From: Effrenium voratum
Taxonomy: Eukaryota; Sar; Dinophyceae; Suessiales; Symbiodiniaceae
Assembly (NCBI GenBank): GCA_963377175.1
Contig: CAUJNA010000486.1
Coordinates: forward strand, 112,501-176,500
Length of the DNA: 64,000 nt
Reading direction: 5' to 3'
The notes under the pieces are model-generated. The model made no database searches. It was not told the DNA's origin and was given only the letters and a program-made list of their open reading frames with translations. Below are positions 50,916 through 63,225 of this stretch, in pieces (position 1 is the stretch's first letter; the number at the start of each line of letters is the position of its first letter). Both the position numbers and the translations under genes were made by a program.

Positions 50916-52670
50916 GTGAGTGGGAAAGGGCTGCTTGGAGAGACTTTCAGCTTTTTGTCGAGGTGGTTCTTTGCCTAAAACATGAAGGTCGGCAGTCCTT
51001 TGCCTTGTCGAGGACAGCAACTCCCTTAGGGTCGAAGCGGACAGGATGGAAAAGGGGGGCTTCGTGTCCAAATTGCTCCGGAAATGCATCTCTTGGTCCT
51101 CCCAGCTGCTTTAGCTTGCCATGCCGAGTCTGTATGGATGTGGCTTGACGTTCCTGGTTGCGATCGTTACTTTTCCAGGAAGGATCTTTTGATGTTGAAG
51201 TGCGTGCTCAAATAGTTTGCAGGGCTTCGGGCAGCTCCGCTAACCATTTTGCGACACTGCCGCCTCTGCAGTTTCGATCCTGAGGCGCTGACTCGGAGCC
51301 GGTTCTGTTGGTGGGCCCGGCGCCCAGAGTCAAGGCTGGTTTTGGGCGTTGGTGTCCTGGAGTAAAAAGAGCCGTCGCGGGGGGGGGGGGACGTTTGGCT
51401 TCACGCAAAGGAATTGCAGACTGTGCCTTGGCCCACTTCGCCCATTTCTCCCGCTCGGTCTGTTCGGCTCAAAGACCCTGACAGCGAAGCCAAAGGAGCT
51501 CGCTTTCCGGCGCGCGAGTCCAGTGCCCGGCCAACAAACCAACAAGGGGGCTTTTTGGGAATCCAGATCCTTCTGCGGCTTTCCAATGGCTTGCCACTAG
51601 CCATCGCCCAGTTCTTTGATCAGCGACCTTGTGCCTCCCTTGGCTATGGAGCTGCCTCCAGACTTTGTCCTGCAGCGTGGATGCAGGGAGTTTGGGAGTC
51701 AGTGACTTGAAGGCCCCACGTTGCGGTGTGCTTGGAGGTCCAAGTCCAAAACCCACGAATAGGAGATGAGATGAATAGCAAATGAAAGAGAAGAAATGGT
51801 CATTTCACCCCACCCCCAAACTGCGGTCACCTGTCGGCAGGGGGACCTGGCACTATCACCCCCTTGCAACAAATGGAACAGGAGATCCTGACCCAAAAGC
51901 TCCTCGAAATGGATTGTGCAACACTGAGCAACATTTAGGAGTCCATCATTTCGATTGTTTCTAGGGGTTGTCAAGGACAAACACCAGTTTGTTGTTTCCC
52001 TTAAACTTGCATGAGCCTATGTTGAAAGCCCAAGCCGAAGCCCCCTACCCTTCTGAAGGTGGTCCACCATAACCACATTTGGTTAGTTAGGGGGGGTTGA
52101 CCTATGGCGAAGTCAAGGGGGGCCAGCCGAAGTCAAACCCAGCTGCGTTCGGGGGAGCAGGGTTTGGCCAGCCTCTTGTTTGAGTATCTTTTTTCAGGAT
52201 TGGTGGATTCCGCGCTTTGATCAAACATGCTAACAAGCAATTCTAACTCCTTTTTCGCTTTCCCCTTTGCGGAATTGGAACAGAGGCCTGGTTGTTTACT
52301 CCCTTGCAATTCAACATGGAACCTAATACGCGCTCATTTTTACAGGAATCTCATTTTGGGGGATCCTTCTTTTTCGGGTTCGAACCCTTCAAGAAGCGGC
52401 GCCAGCCGGCTTCGGGCTCTAAAAAGGGTTCGTAGTCACAACTCATGCTAAGTTGCAGCGGTAATACTGAACCCATTTAGGGTTACCCCAACTGGACCTC
52501 GACAAAATATCGAGCATTGACGATTGACCAATTTTTGGCCCAGTGCTTCCGGGCAAGCCACTGTGGTAGGCGTTGTCTCTCAACCTTTTTCTTGCCAGGT
52601 TTTAGGAGTTGAACCAGGGATTGGACCGGGGCTTGGTTTCTCTCAAAGGACTGGGACCGGTTGGTTGCCC
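50916..52670. other. Non-coding, no gene recognised
   Basis: G-run near 51379-51390. GC islands near 51270-51330 and 51480-51530 give no recognisable peptide. Confidence 0.35.
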
Positions 52671-52674
52671 CTTG

Positions 52675-52753
52675 CAGGGAAGCCAAATGGACAATACCCA
52701 TTTTGCAGCAGCTTTCCAACTGCCACAAGGTGGTCCGTTTGGTTTCCCTGCGA
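52675..52753. mobile_element. Foldback element candidate with GGTTTCCCTGC ends
   Basis: gcagggaagccaaatggac near the left end and gtccgtttggtttccctgc near the right end are inverted complements at 17 of 19 positions, with about 40 bp between. Related words occur elsewhere in the window (5715, 26765, 43095, 58420), so this may be one member of a small dispersed family. No target duplication is clear. Confidence 0.45.
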
Positions 52754-52785
52754 AACCGCCGAAAAAGCGAGTGCCCAAAAAGAAA

Positions 52786-52925
52786 GACACGCCGAGCTGA
52801 TCCACCGGAGCCGAAGGCCGGACAACTTCGTGGGCACCGCCAAGGCCACGGCGGCTTCACGCCTGGAGGGCCAAGACCGGTGCCGGGATCTCGGGATGCC
52901 GCCCGATGTCGGGGGTCTGACGGTC
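52786..52925 (+). CDS. Exon candidate, unknown protein
   Basis: The frame reads HAELIHRSRRPDNFVGTAKA, TAASRLEGQDRCRDLGMPPD and VGG. It is GC-rich against an AT-richer background. It starts only about 30 bp right of the foldback candidate. Boundaries are not set by clear splice sites. Confidence 0.35.
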
Positions 52926-53941
52926 TGAGCTGAGCTTGGGGACTTGATAATTGGTTTTTACGCTCGATCTTGGTGGTGAGCCGTGTGCCAATTTGGAGAG
53001 TTGGTTCGAACCACCTGACAAGTGGTGGACATGAATCTGCGCATTTCGAGGTCCACGGAAGGGCCTCCAATTTCTTGTGGGGAGTGGGTCACGGGACCTG
53101 CTGAACGCAGGGTTCAAACCAACGGGGTCCCATCGCTAGAGGAGCAGATTTGGCACAGGCCAGTGGTGTTTTTCTAACATGCTTTTAAGGGCACCGCGTC
53201 ACCTCGGTGTTGTTTGTTGTTTCGTTTCGTAGTTTACACCTCAGTGTTGTTTTCAGTGGCCCGGCTTGGATGGACTCTATGTTTGGCTTACCGCAAGACA
53301 CATGGCTTGCCTTGTTGGACGCGCTTCCCGTAGTTTTTGGGTTGGGTTGGCATGTCTTTTTTTTGGGGCACTTCGTCGAGCAGATTCCAAATCAGCATTT
53401 GTTTTTTGAGGGGGGAGTGAACATCAAACAGAGCAGCCATTCATCATAGATATCCACGATCATCGTTGGAGACCGGCGTACTTCGCCCAGCCAAAAGCGG
53501 AAGATATTCCTGTTTGGCCGGATCGTTTGGTTGGTGGCTTTTAGCTCAACTTGGAGCCATTGAAGGGTTTGGGGCAACTGTTCCAGCAAGATAATGGTGG
53601 ACATGATTTTGGCTGTTTGCCTTTGGAACCCACCATGGGGTGATTTGAACATGACAGCAAAAGGGAGCCACCCTAGCTGTCTGATGACCTGCAGTTTCCC
53701 GTTTTTGGCCAACTTCTAGCCACTGCAAAGGATACGATTTTGGAACCTTAACAGGTGGTGTTCCCCGAATGGAGATTACCTTACAAGGTACTTTGCGGGA
53801 GGGTAACGGCAACACCGAATGAAGAAGCTTTTGATTGATGAATAGGCTTGTCCCATTTAAGTTCACTTTTGCTCGAAGCACCGCCCTAGTAAAGCACTTG
53901 CTCTTTATTCCGGGGCCCTCCCCCGAAAGTTCTGGTACCGG

Positions 53942-54045
53942 CTGCACCGACCGAGGCGCGGTGGTCCACGAGGAGTTGAGGCGGCTCTTTTCGAAGGGTT
54001 CCAAAGCAGCGGCGAAGCCCAAGGCGCGGTTTGGGCTCTGCGCTC
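53942..54045 (+). CDS. Exon candidate, unknown protein
   Basis: The frame reads DRGAVVHEELRRLFSKGSKA then AAKPKARFGLC. It is charged, partly helical and GC-rich. No family is recognised and the boundaries are approximate. Confidence 0.35.
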
Positions 54046-54229
54046 CCGGCTCTCGTACTTTTTCGGTTCTCCGGGTGGACTTGTTCGCTGGCCAAGGCGT
54101 TTCTCCCTTCAAAGAAGGGTTTGTCCTTGGTCATCGTGCCATACTGTTTATCCCTTTGTTCCTTTTTTGCTGGGAAAAGGGGAAGGGAGATTGTGTGGCA
54201 ATTTTGTGGTTAGCTGAACATCTCTGAAA

Positions 54230-56670
54230 CAATTGGTGTTCTCCTATCAAACAGCGGTCCAGACCAGATCACTTTGGCCAAGTCCCCCCCAACATTAGCC
54301 TGTTCTTACAGCTTGACTTTTTGGCCAGAAGCAGTCGATCTTATTCTCAGGTTCGTTCCGGATGTGGCTTTGCAGTTCCGATCATGCTTTGCGAACTCTG
54401 CGAGGTAGAGGTAGCAACTCTGCTCATATGATTTGGTTATCTCCAGCTCAAGGGAGATAATGAGATGCGCGTGGGCGTTGCTACTGCGGCCTTAAGGGCC
54501 GCGTCGAAGTTCCACTTTTCCTTGACTTCTGAGGTGAAATTGACGTCACCCATGCAGGGTCTCTTCTCCAGGGTCCCTGGTTTCCCACCGGTGGCAACTG
54601 TTTTTTAGAAGAAATGTCTGGCAAAGCAGAAAAGCCATTTTCTCGGGGCGGCAATTTAGTAGCATGTGACTCTTCTCTTTGTTCCTTGTAGCATGGTTGT
54701 GGAGAATCATTTTTTTGAAAGTGATGAACTAGCCATGGGGATCAGACTCCAATCACTTCGGTAAGACAGAGAGGGCCCGATTTGTCACAACCATGAGCCC
54801 TCGTTTGTTTTGGGTCTGCAAAAGTCATTTTACCCCTGTGCCCTGAGTTGATAGGGATCGGTTGTTTGATGATTCAATGCCCTGGCTTTTTGAATGGGAA
54901 GATGACCTTGGCTGTTGTTGGTCTGTCTTTTTTAAAGGGGACTCCCCAAGATGGTGGTGGTCCAGTTGTTTTTCTTGGCCCAAAAAGGGGCACCGCAAAC
55001 ACACCGACAGCCCCAGAAACTCGTCTTGGGACGGTGATTTTTTTTTCTTCCTCAAATAAACCACAAAAACGCGGGATACCGCCCCGAAAAGGCCAGACCT
55101 GTTTTGGTTGCGCCCTTCTGGCAGGCGCGGTCCTCCAGAGACGACGCTCCAGCGCTTCCGGCGGTTGCGGCGGCGGCAAGGCCCCCGCGGCCCGCGCCGT
55201 TGGAGGAGAGCTCCACGTGGTCCTCCCGGAAGTCGTCCTTCGCGTGCCGCGGCAAGTCGTTGGGGTGGGTGGTTTTGAAGGCTTGTGGTTGCAGGTGGTT
55301 GTAAAGTGGTTTTAAGGTGAGGCAGCAAATGAGGCATCGGGGTTATCTGTTTCAAGAGCAAAGGAGCAAACGGGAGGCTTTCATGAGCCAAGAACTCCGA
55401 GGGGTTGTTGACGGTTGAACCCATAATACTCCGGACCCAACAGAAAAGGTTGGGAGTCAAACAAAAGCAGTCCTAGCTGTTAAGGCGTTCCTAGAATGTC
55501 AAGCCAAGAGGACAGATGTTTTAGTTTTGTTTGAACCCCCAAACTTTGTATGTACTGTTAGTCTCCATGGCACCCACCGGAATTCCGCTGGCAACCAATT
55601 TTCCTTTGGTGGGAAGGAAGGCTTGGTGGGGCACTCCCGGACTCCAGTGTGCCTCAGGTTAGGATCTTATTTCTTTACAAATCGGCCGGCCTGGCCGATT
55701 TGCGCCTCCGAATTGGTTGGTTCCATCCATGACACCAAAGGGGAAAGTAGAGCACTCCTTCCCATGGTTTTGTCACGGGCACAAAGTGTGCCATCTCCAT
55801 TTTCACGGCGAGTGGTTGGTTCTCACCACCCTTTCTCTTCGAAGCCGAAACCTATCCGAGGCCTGAGCGCAGGCGCGGGAGATCTGAGAGACGTGAGACA
55901 AGTTGTTTGGGGTGCGGCGCCATCTGGAAGACATCTGGAAGAATTGTTTTTGGGCTTGCGCCACATTTCAACGATGGCTGCCTCTAGCAGTTGGCTGAGT
56001 GGCATGAATATTTGGCAAGGTCACATACTGCGCAGCTTCCAGTCTGTAGAGTGCCCTGGCACAAAGTTTATCGAACATGTGGTTTCTGAAAGACGGCCAA
56101 CCACCCACAACCAACCCACCCACCGACCCAAAGACCGACTGACTGACTTAGCGACCAACCAGGCCCCGCTATGATGGACAGATGATGGATTGACTCTGAC
56201 TACGAAATCTTGGTTTTTCAAAATATACCCCAAAACACTCTAGTTTCACCCCTCCTGTGGGCATGCTGCCATTCTGGCATCGAGTCGCGCCACGGCATCG
56301 GTCATGCTGTAACTGGGGCCAAAGGTCCCCTCTCGCTCCTTTGGGAATGGCAAGTTTTGGATGAATGCCCGAAGTCGTTGCTCGGCCATCGAACAATGCG
56401 CTCTTGAACTGCCTCGATAGCTTTTTCGCAAGAAGTGCCATCCACAGAGGCCTGAGGCACACTCCCTTTGCAAGATCGGGCTGCGTTTGTCTGCTTCGGA
56501 GGCCGTCGAAGCCGCCCACGCCGCTGTGTGCTGCCCTGACTCTGTCGTCAGAGGAGGGGTGTCTGCGCTGAGCACGCAGGGTTCATCTCACAGGCAAGTG
56601 GAGTTGTACCAAGAATAATGTCGACTTCACATTATGTCCGCTTCACATTAGTAAACGCCCCCCCTCAACA
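54230..56670. other. Intronic or intergenic DNA, no firm gene
   Basis: The GC island at 55120-55260 is open in more than one frame, so the coding strand cannot be told. Another island at 55860-55900 and one at 56430-56560 are similar. No recognised element. Confidence 0.35.
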
Positions 56671-56671
56671 G

Positions 56672-56696
56672 TTTTTTTTTTTTTTTTTTTTTTTTA
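56672..56696. repeat. Poly-T tract
   Basis: A T-run of about 25 bases just left of the GTACTTGTA minisatellite. Confidence 0.85.
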
Positions 56697-56734
56697 ATTA
56701 AATGTTTTCCGGGCAGAGTACCGTAGTAAAACAA

Positions 56735-57020
56735 AGTACTTGTAGTATTGCTTCTAGTGCTTGTAGTACTTGTAGTAGTAGCTATAGTACTTGTAGTGGT
56801 TCTTGTAGTACTGCTTCTAGTACTTGTAGTACTTGTAGTACTTGTAGTAGTGGCTGTAGTATTTGTAGTAGTACTTGTACTGCTTCTAGTATTTGTAGTG
56901 CTTGTAGTAGTGGCTGTAGTAATACTTCTAGTACTTGTGGTACTTGTAGTACTACTTCTAGAGTATCTTGTAGTACTGCTTCTAGTACTTGCAGTACTAC
57001 TTCTAGTACGACGAGTACTC
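56735..57020. repeat. CTTGTAGTA minisatellite
   Basis: About 285 bp of variants of agtacttgtagt with underlying 3-, 9- and 12-bp periods (TAGTACTTG, TAGTAGTGG, ACTGCTTCTAG). Both strands are open in several frames. All are low complexity and not genes. Many AGTACT palindromes allow hairpins. Confidence 0.9.
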
Positions 57021-58837
57021 GTTTATTAATGTGAAGCCTTTTACTAGTGCGGGTTTGGGGAGCTTGTGTGGGGTACCTCACGCTGGACTGTTGGGGCATC
57101 ACTTTTACAAAGAGATGTCACTTAAAGCCAGACTTCCCCGGGCATGTATGTGTTTTGGAGATCTGAGGTCTGCTGGGGAGGCTCTGAAGGTTCCAGTTAT
57201 GCAATTACCTGGCCTGGTGCGCTGCGCACTTGTTGCACGTGTCTCTGTGCCATCAACTTCTGCACGCTACCTGCTTACATTTGAATCATTTCGGACTGGT
57301 TTGGCCCCTGTTAAACAAAGAAACTTGTTTGGCTTACCCCAGCGTTTGAGGAATTTCATTAATGTGAGTTTATTGGGTGGTTTATTACTGATGTGCTTTG
57401 GAGGATCGACTTGGGGGGGGGGGGTGTTGTATGTCTGCAATTAACTTTTGAATTAACCCCTTCTTAATTTAGTATTGGGTGAAAAAGCGGGTCCGGTGGC
57501 CCAGAATGTTATTAATACGGGCCCAATAATCAAACTTAGGTTGACATTAGGGATGCACAATCCCAACCGGTGCAGCCAGTTACTTCTTTACATGCTTCCG
57601 GGTGGACCATTTTAGTACCTATCGGTTTTGATTCTGACTGAGATGTCGCGTGGCCTGCGACAGGAGCAGCGGGGCTTGGCGCAGGAATACCAGCTGCGCT
57701 CGGAGAGGTGGGGATGGAAGTTCCACCATCTGGGTTGGGTCTCTTCCACGCGTGTGCCAAGTGAGCTAGATTTTGAGGAGCTTGCTTGGGTCCGATAAGG
57801 TGAGTGGTTGGTCCGTGTCTCCCTTCGATAAATGGCCTCATGCTTTACACGGAAGCCAATTTTAGTCTCATCGAATCCCTTCGCATGGTCGGTGTCGGGA
57901 TTGTCTATAATAATGTTTATTGGGGCGCAGAAGAAGGGCCGCAGGCAATCCGATGTGGCGGGGGGGTCTTCGGCGGCTATCTTTGCAAAAAGTAGTTTCC
58001 TCTGATCGTTGCCAGGGGTTCCTGTTAATTTGTGGAGTACCTGCAAGTATTGTTTGAAGCCTTCTCAAGGAGGGAATTCTAAATCACCTACATGTAGAAC
58101 CCCTTTGACACAGCTGGTATTCGGCTGGTTTCTAAATGCAACATGTATCCAAGGAACCCTCAAAGAGAGTTTCCCTTCTCTACCCCCAATATCTGGTACG
58201 GGTCCTTTTTTTGGGGGGAACCCCCTCCCTGGTTCAATTGTTCTCCTCCAGTATCTTTGTATCTTTGGGTTTCTTTTGGGGTGTTCCTCCCCGCAATCTG
58301 GGCTGGGACCTGGGGTTCGGTTCGATTCGAGGCCCTGGAGCCAGGAGGAGGAGAACCGCGCGGTCCTCAAAACGCCGCGTCTGAATCGGGCGGCGTTTTC
58401 ACCGGGCGGCGGTTTCGGTTTTTCCCTTTGGTTCCCCGTTCTGAACCAACCTGCAAAGGTAGCCTCAAAAGACACACGCAAGTTTTCAATCGGCTTTTTT
58501 CGAGGGTAGCACTTTCGAGGCTCTTGTATGGCAACCACCGGCAACCCCGCCATTGAGAAGTTTCCCTATTTTGAGACAAACCTATACATTCGCCGATTGT
58601 TTTGGCCTGTTGCTCGTGTGCATTCTCCTTTCGGAAGGGCCAAGCTGAATGATGTTTCCCTTTTTCGGTGGGTCGATACTTTTACGTTGGACATATGGGA
58701 AACTGGGAACTCTGTTGTTTTGCCGCACAGTAGATGGCAGAATTCCCTCATTTGGGTTTCATTCCTGTCTTTGTCGATTCCCACGTCTGGAAAATCCTTG
58801 GCATACCCGAAAGCGCCCCTCTGCCAACGAGCGACAG
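57021..58837. other. Intronic or intergenic DNA, no firm gene
   Basis: Mixed sequence. A GC island at 58320-58400 could hold a short exon but is not assigned. A GGTTCC/AGGGAAACC-like word lies near 58420. Confidence 0.35.
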
Positions 58838-58885
58838 GTGAGCTGCGGCGGCAGCTGATGAAGATGGGCATCAACGAGGCGGGGG
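58838..58885 (+). CDS. Exon candidate, short helix
   Basis: After gcgacag the frame reads GELRRQLMKMGINEAG, a typical soluble helix and turn. It is followed by a G-run. The family is unknown. Confidence 0.35.
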
Positions 58886-60145
58886 CAATGGGGGGGGGTG
58901 ATGAGGTGTCAAGAGGAGTCGGGATAGCGCGCCTTTTAGGCCGGCAACCTTTTTAAAGGAATGGCAACAAGAAGCCAACCGCACTGGATGGACGATAAAT
59001 TTTGATTGGGCAAGGGGATGTGGTTGCGTGTTTGAAGAAGGGCGTTGCGCCGCCAAAGGCTTGGTTCCGCCCCTTGCTGACCTGAAGGTTGCAAATAGAG
59101 AACTGCGCTTTCTCGGTTCCCCTCTCGCGGGCTAACTTTAAATGAGTTTGGTTCGGGTTGTTTTCCCTTGACGTCCAAAATCCGGCGGTGATTTTGTCCT
59201 GTAAACTTGTTTTCCAAGTCGAACCTAGCAAAGTGGAAACCTCACAGGTGGTTTAGATTAGTTTGGGGATTTGCACTCCTGGTTCTTGTGGAATTGGGAA
59301 ACCGTCAACCAAACCACCAATCTGCACCAACTAGGACTGTGACCAGTGTGTCCAGTGATGTGTTGTCCAAATCCATGGGCCTCCGTGTCAGGCCCGGCCT
59401 CACTTCGAGAGCCTTGCTGCGGAGAACCACTGGCTGCGCCGGCAGGCGCGGCCGCTTTCGGCGCGGCGAGAAGTGGGGAAGTTGTCGCGCTTCCCTCGTT
59501 CTCTCGCTGGTTTCCTGGGACCAAAACCAATTCTCGTGTTTCCCACGTGTTCTGAATTGATTTCTTTGGGTTTCCTTGGCCAAAACCTCCAGAAAGCCGG
59601 CACAGGGGCGACAGATCGTGAGCCCAGCTTGATGTTGTGCTTTCCTTGGGTGGCCCACCAATTTCGAAGGTTTTCGTTCAGACCGCGGCTTGTAGGCCAC
59701 CCCCCCGGCTTTTGCTTTTCGCCGTCTGCTTCCTGAGAACAGTTTTGGCTGGGGTGCCCAACCACCAGGGCCCATGGAATTTGAGGGAGGTGTCAGAAAG
59801 AAACAGGGGCCCATTCCCGTTGTTTCACACCATTTGATGGCCGGCTTTGACACTTGACAAACAAGGCTGGCAAAACAATCTGATTTGTTTTTTGTTTTTC
59901 CTTCAACAATCAGCAGTTCACACAACCCCAACAGCATCTTGGGATCCCAAGACACCTGTTTGTAAGCAATCACCTGGTGGGGTTTCAACCAAAGGTAAAT
60001 TCAATTCTCTTCACTGTTGTTGGCATGTTTGTAGGTTTAGGGTGTCTTTGTTTCTCTTCATTTTCCGTAGTGGGCTGCAAAGAAGAGTTAAAGTTTGTCC
60101 CGCAAGCTCATACCGAGGCTTCGCCAGTTGTGTAAGCAAAGCATA

Positions 60146-60273
60146 CTGTGGATGGATGAAATCCTGCACCTAAGAAACCCTGGAAGGATGATTCCCCCTT
60201 AAATACCAACAAACAATGGTTTCAACCATGGCTTCATTTCTTGGTGCGAACAGTTTTTTGCAACCATCCACAG
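60146..60273. mobile_element. MITE, second family member, TA target duplication
   Basis: The 128-bp element starts ctgtggatggatgaaatcct and ends caaccatccacag, flanked by TA at 60144-60145 and 60274-60275. It aligns to the complement of the element at 5230-5354 through its interior (gatgattcccc, caacaaacaatggt). The orientation is therefore opposite and the copy is more diverged. The right inverted repeat has small insertions. Confidence 0.8.
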
Positions 60274-60373
60274 TACATCCCAAAATCAGGAAAACAAATG
60301 ACCACTGGATGTTGGACTAGAGACAAAGAAGTTTGCAAAGGAAATGACCGACACCTCTTGGCTCACCGATGGC

Positions 60374-60492
60374 TCGGAGAGGTGACCGCGAAGCTCCTGA
60401 AGGCCTGGCTCTCCGAGGGCCCCAGCGGCGCATCCACCAGGCGCGGCCCGCGGACCACGGGCAGCCGCGTTCGGCGGATCGTTCGTGAGGCA
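60374..60492 (+). CDS. Exon candidate, unknown protein
   Basis: The frame reads LGEVTAKLLKAWLSEGPSGA, STRRGPRTTGSRVRRIVREA. It is GC-rich, lies 100 bp right of the MITE and has ordinary composition. A pyrimidine-rich region with T/C runs follows (60520-60560). The family is unknown. Confidence 0.35.
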
Positions 60493-60499
60493 CTCGGCG

Positions 60500-61700
60500 G
60501 TTTTCGCGGCGGTTTTCGTGCTCGTTTTCTTTTTCTTTTTCTTCTTCTTTTTTCTCCCAGGGCCTAAAGAGAACGGAGGAGCTCTTCCTGAGTTGGTAGC
60601 CCTTCGTGGGGGGTCTAAAAGAAGACATGCCATGTTGCTCTTTGGTTTTCTCCGGTCGGCTTTTCTCGATGTGGGGTGTTTTGTGTTTTGTTTTTCAAGG
60701 GCCACAGTCAAAGGTGTTCCCTTGAACATGGCGAGGGAACTCATTTTTCCAGGTCTGAATTTCGGTCGGCCAATGGGGCCGTCCTTGGGTTTTTGCTTGT
60801 TTCCCAGAAGCATGGCAGTGGAGGGTGGAAGACTAGCAGCATCTTAGAAAGGATCTATCCGATCCACGTCCATTGCTGGACAAAGGTGTTGCAGGAAACC
60901 ATTCTTCAATAATGGTTGCTTTGTGTGTCAATTGTGTCCAACTTGAGTCAGGCCTGTCTTTTTCGAGGGTCCCCCTGTTTTGTGGTTCTAAAGGAAATCA
61001 ACAGGAAAACCACATTTTTTTTCCCCCGTAGGCGGGGATCTAAAAACAGGCACACCCAAATAGGGGACCCCTAAGACGAGTTTGTGGCCTTTTGGTTTAC
61101 CCCTCCACCCCCAGCACAGGGTTGCTCGCTGGCTGCGAAACGCCAGCATTGCCAGGGTCCCGACACCGTCGAGTTGGACGGGCTCAGAGAGCAAGAGCCG
61201 AGGCGGCTCAGAGTCTGTGTGTTTGGGTTGATTTTGGGCCGATTTGCGTTGATTTGGGTTGACTTGGATTAATTTTGAAGGCAAGGAGGAAGCAACATAA
61301 TTTTGGGGCTCACAATCATTTTGAGACGCACCCGTGTCGGATTTTTTCGTTTGGGTTGGCTAGAATCTAGCGGCTAGAAAACGGTGGGGTTGAATTCAAT
61401 GTTCCCGAAAGGAGGCTTTCATGGGACCTGTGAGGAAAGCGTAAAGCGACAGCTTCAATCCTCAAAACGGAGATTGGGATTGAGGCAACCAGAGTCTGGG
61501 GCCAAATCCGGCAGATCATTGTTTGGTCAGATTCTACGAATGATTGCATCCAGCCTATCAATAATCTGAACATTCGAAGCAATTCTCTCACACTCACTGA
61601 AAGGGCAGCAGATGTAGCCACTCTAAATTGCTGTGATACCTTGTGGGCCTTTGTCTCTTGCCAACGGAATAGCCACAGCGGTTGATGCAAGTGTTTCCCA
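60500..61700. other. Non-coding, no firm gene
   Basis: T/C-rich run at 60525-60560. A GC island at 61130-61220 (frame with HCQGPDTVELDGLREQEPRR) could be an exon but lacks clear sites. Confidence 0.35.
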
Positions 61701-61729
61701 CGAATGCATAGGTGCCCCAGCCCGCGTCA

Positions 61730-62090
61730 GGTACTATCCCCTCCCGCGCGTCAGGTAGCTCCTATCCCGATCCCGCCGCGTGTCAGGTACCTCCCACCCG
61801 CGCGTCAGGTACCATTCCCCCCCCCCCCTCCTGCTCGTCAGGGGCCTCCTGTCCCAATCCCGCGTGTCAGCACGTACCCCATATCCCGATCCCGCACGTC
61901 AGGGTAATATTCTCCTATCCCGCATCCCCTCCCGTTTCCTGCACCCGCTACTCCCGCACGTCAGGTACCCCCTACGTGCTATCCCCCCTCCCACACGTCA
62001 GGTACCTCCCATCCCGTGTGTCAGGCACTATCCCCCCTCCCGCTTGTCAGGGGCCTCCTATCCCGCTAGGTGCCGCACGTCACGTGCTCT
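61730..62090. repeat. GTCAGGTACC-type minisatellite, left block
   Basis: Irregular units built around cgcgcgtcaggtacctccta and tcccgatcccgc, 20-45 bp apart, with C-run insertions (about 61816-61827). It is strongly C-rich on this strand. The frames it opens are artefacts. Confidence 0.85.
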
Positions 62091-62467
62091 ACCCTCTGCC
62101 ACAGCATTTGCTGGGCCAGGTCGTAAACCAGTCGCAAGGTGCGGTGATGGTAGATCAGGGAGGCGGTCGAGGCCTCTCTCTTCTGCAAAGTTTCCGACTT
62201 GCGCTGAACCACCTTGAAAGTGCCCCATTTCCGAATAGCAGGCTAGGACGTGGATCGTTTGTCACAGTTGTAGGTTGCTCCAGTCAAGTGCTGCTTCCTA
62301 CCACATGGATGCGTTAATCAATTTGCTAACTCTGTGGTTTGAGGGCGAAGGTGCCTTTGGCTTGTCCAACTTGCTAGCTTTGTCCTGTCCCACGGCCAAG
62401 GCCAGCAGCAATATCAAAAGCGGGCACGCATTCAACAAGTAAGCAAGTATGTGAACCTGAGTCTAGC
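62091..62467. other. Unique spacer splitting the minisatellite
   Basis: About 375 bp without the repeat word and without a recognised gene or element. It could be an insertion or the original unique sequence between two independently grown blocks. Confidence 0.5.
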
Positions 62468-63225
62468 CCGCGCGTCAGGTACTATCCCCCTTCCCGCACG
62501 TCAAGTCCTCCTATCCCAATCCCGCTGCACGTCAGGTACCTCCTATCCCAGACCTATCCCAATCCCGCGCGTCAGGTGCTATCCCCCCTCCCACGCATCA
62601 AGCGTCAGGTATCTCCTGTCCTGATCCCGCACGTCATGTCCGCTCCCGCGCATCGGGTGGCTCCTCCTTGCAAGCCCGATCTTGCACGTTTTCCCGCGCG
62701 TCAGACCTCCTGTTCCGATCGCACAGGTGATCCCCCTCCCGCACGTCAGCTACCTCCCATCCCGAGGCCGCGCGTCAGGTGCCATACTCCTTCCTCGCAT
62801 CAGGCGCTTCCTCAATTACTATTCCCCCTATTCCCCCTCCCGCGAGTCAGGTCAAGTACTATCGCCCTCTAGCACGCCCACGCACCTCCTATCCCGATCC
62901 CGCACACTCCCGCACGTCAGGTACCTCCCTATTTCAACCGCGTCAGGTCCTATTCGATCCAGTCAGGTACCTCCTATCGTAGTCGATCTCACGCGTCAAG
63001 TTCTATCCGCTCCCCGTGCATAAAGTACCGATCCTGATCCCGAGCGTCGGGTAATATCCCCCCTCGTGCTCAGGTATCCCAATCCCGCGTCCCCTCTCCT
63101 GCGGCAGGTACCTCCTGTCTCGACCGATCCCACCCGTCAGGCTCCCACACGTCAAGTGCCATTTTCTGTCCCACGCGTCAGGTGCCTCCCATGTTGTTCC
63201 CGCGCGTCAGGTGCCTCCCATCCCG
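62468..63225. repeat. GTCAGGTACC-type minisatellite, right block
   Basis: The same words as the left block (cgcgcgtcaggt, tcccgatcccgcacgtcag), more diverged, for about 760 bp. Unit length varies. No CRISPR-like constant repeat and spacer spacing. Confidence 0.85.

Noticed and set aside
54825..55460. 211-codon minus-strand frame over a GC island
   Set aside because: The island is open in several frames on both strands, with no recognised peptide and no clear splice sites.
61730..63225. CRISPR-like look of repeated words with variable intervals
   Set aside because: Repeat words vary, spacing is irregular, there are no cas genes and the setting is eukaryotic. It is a minisatellite.
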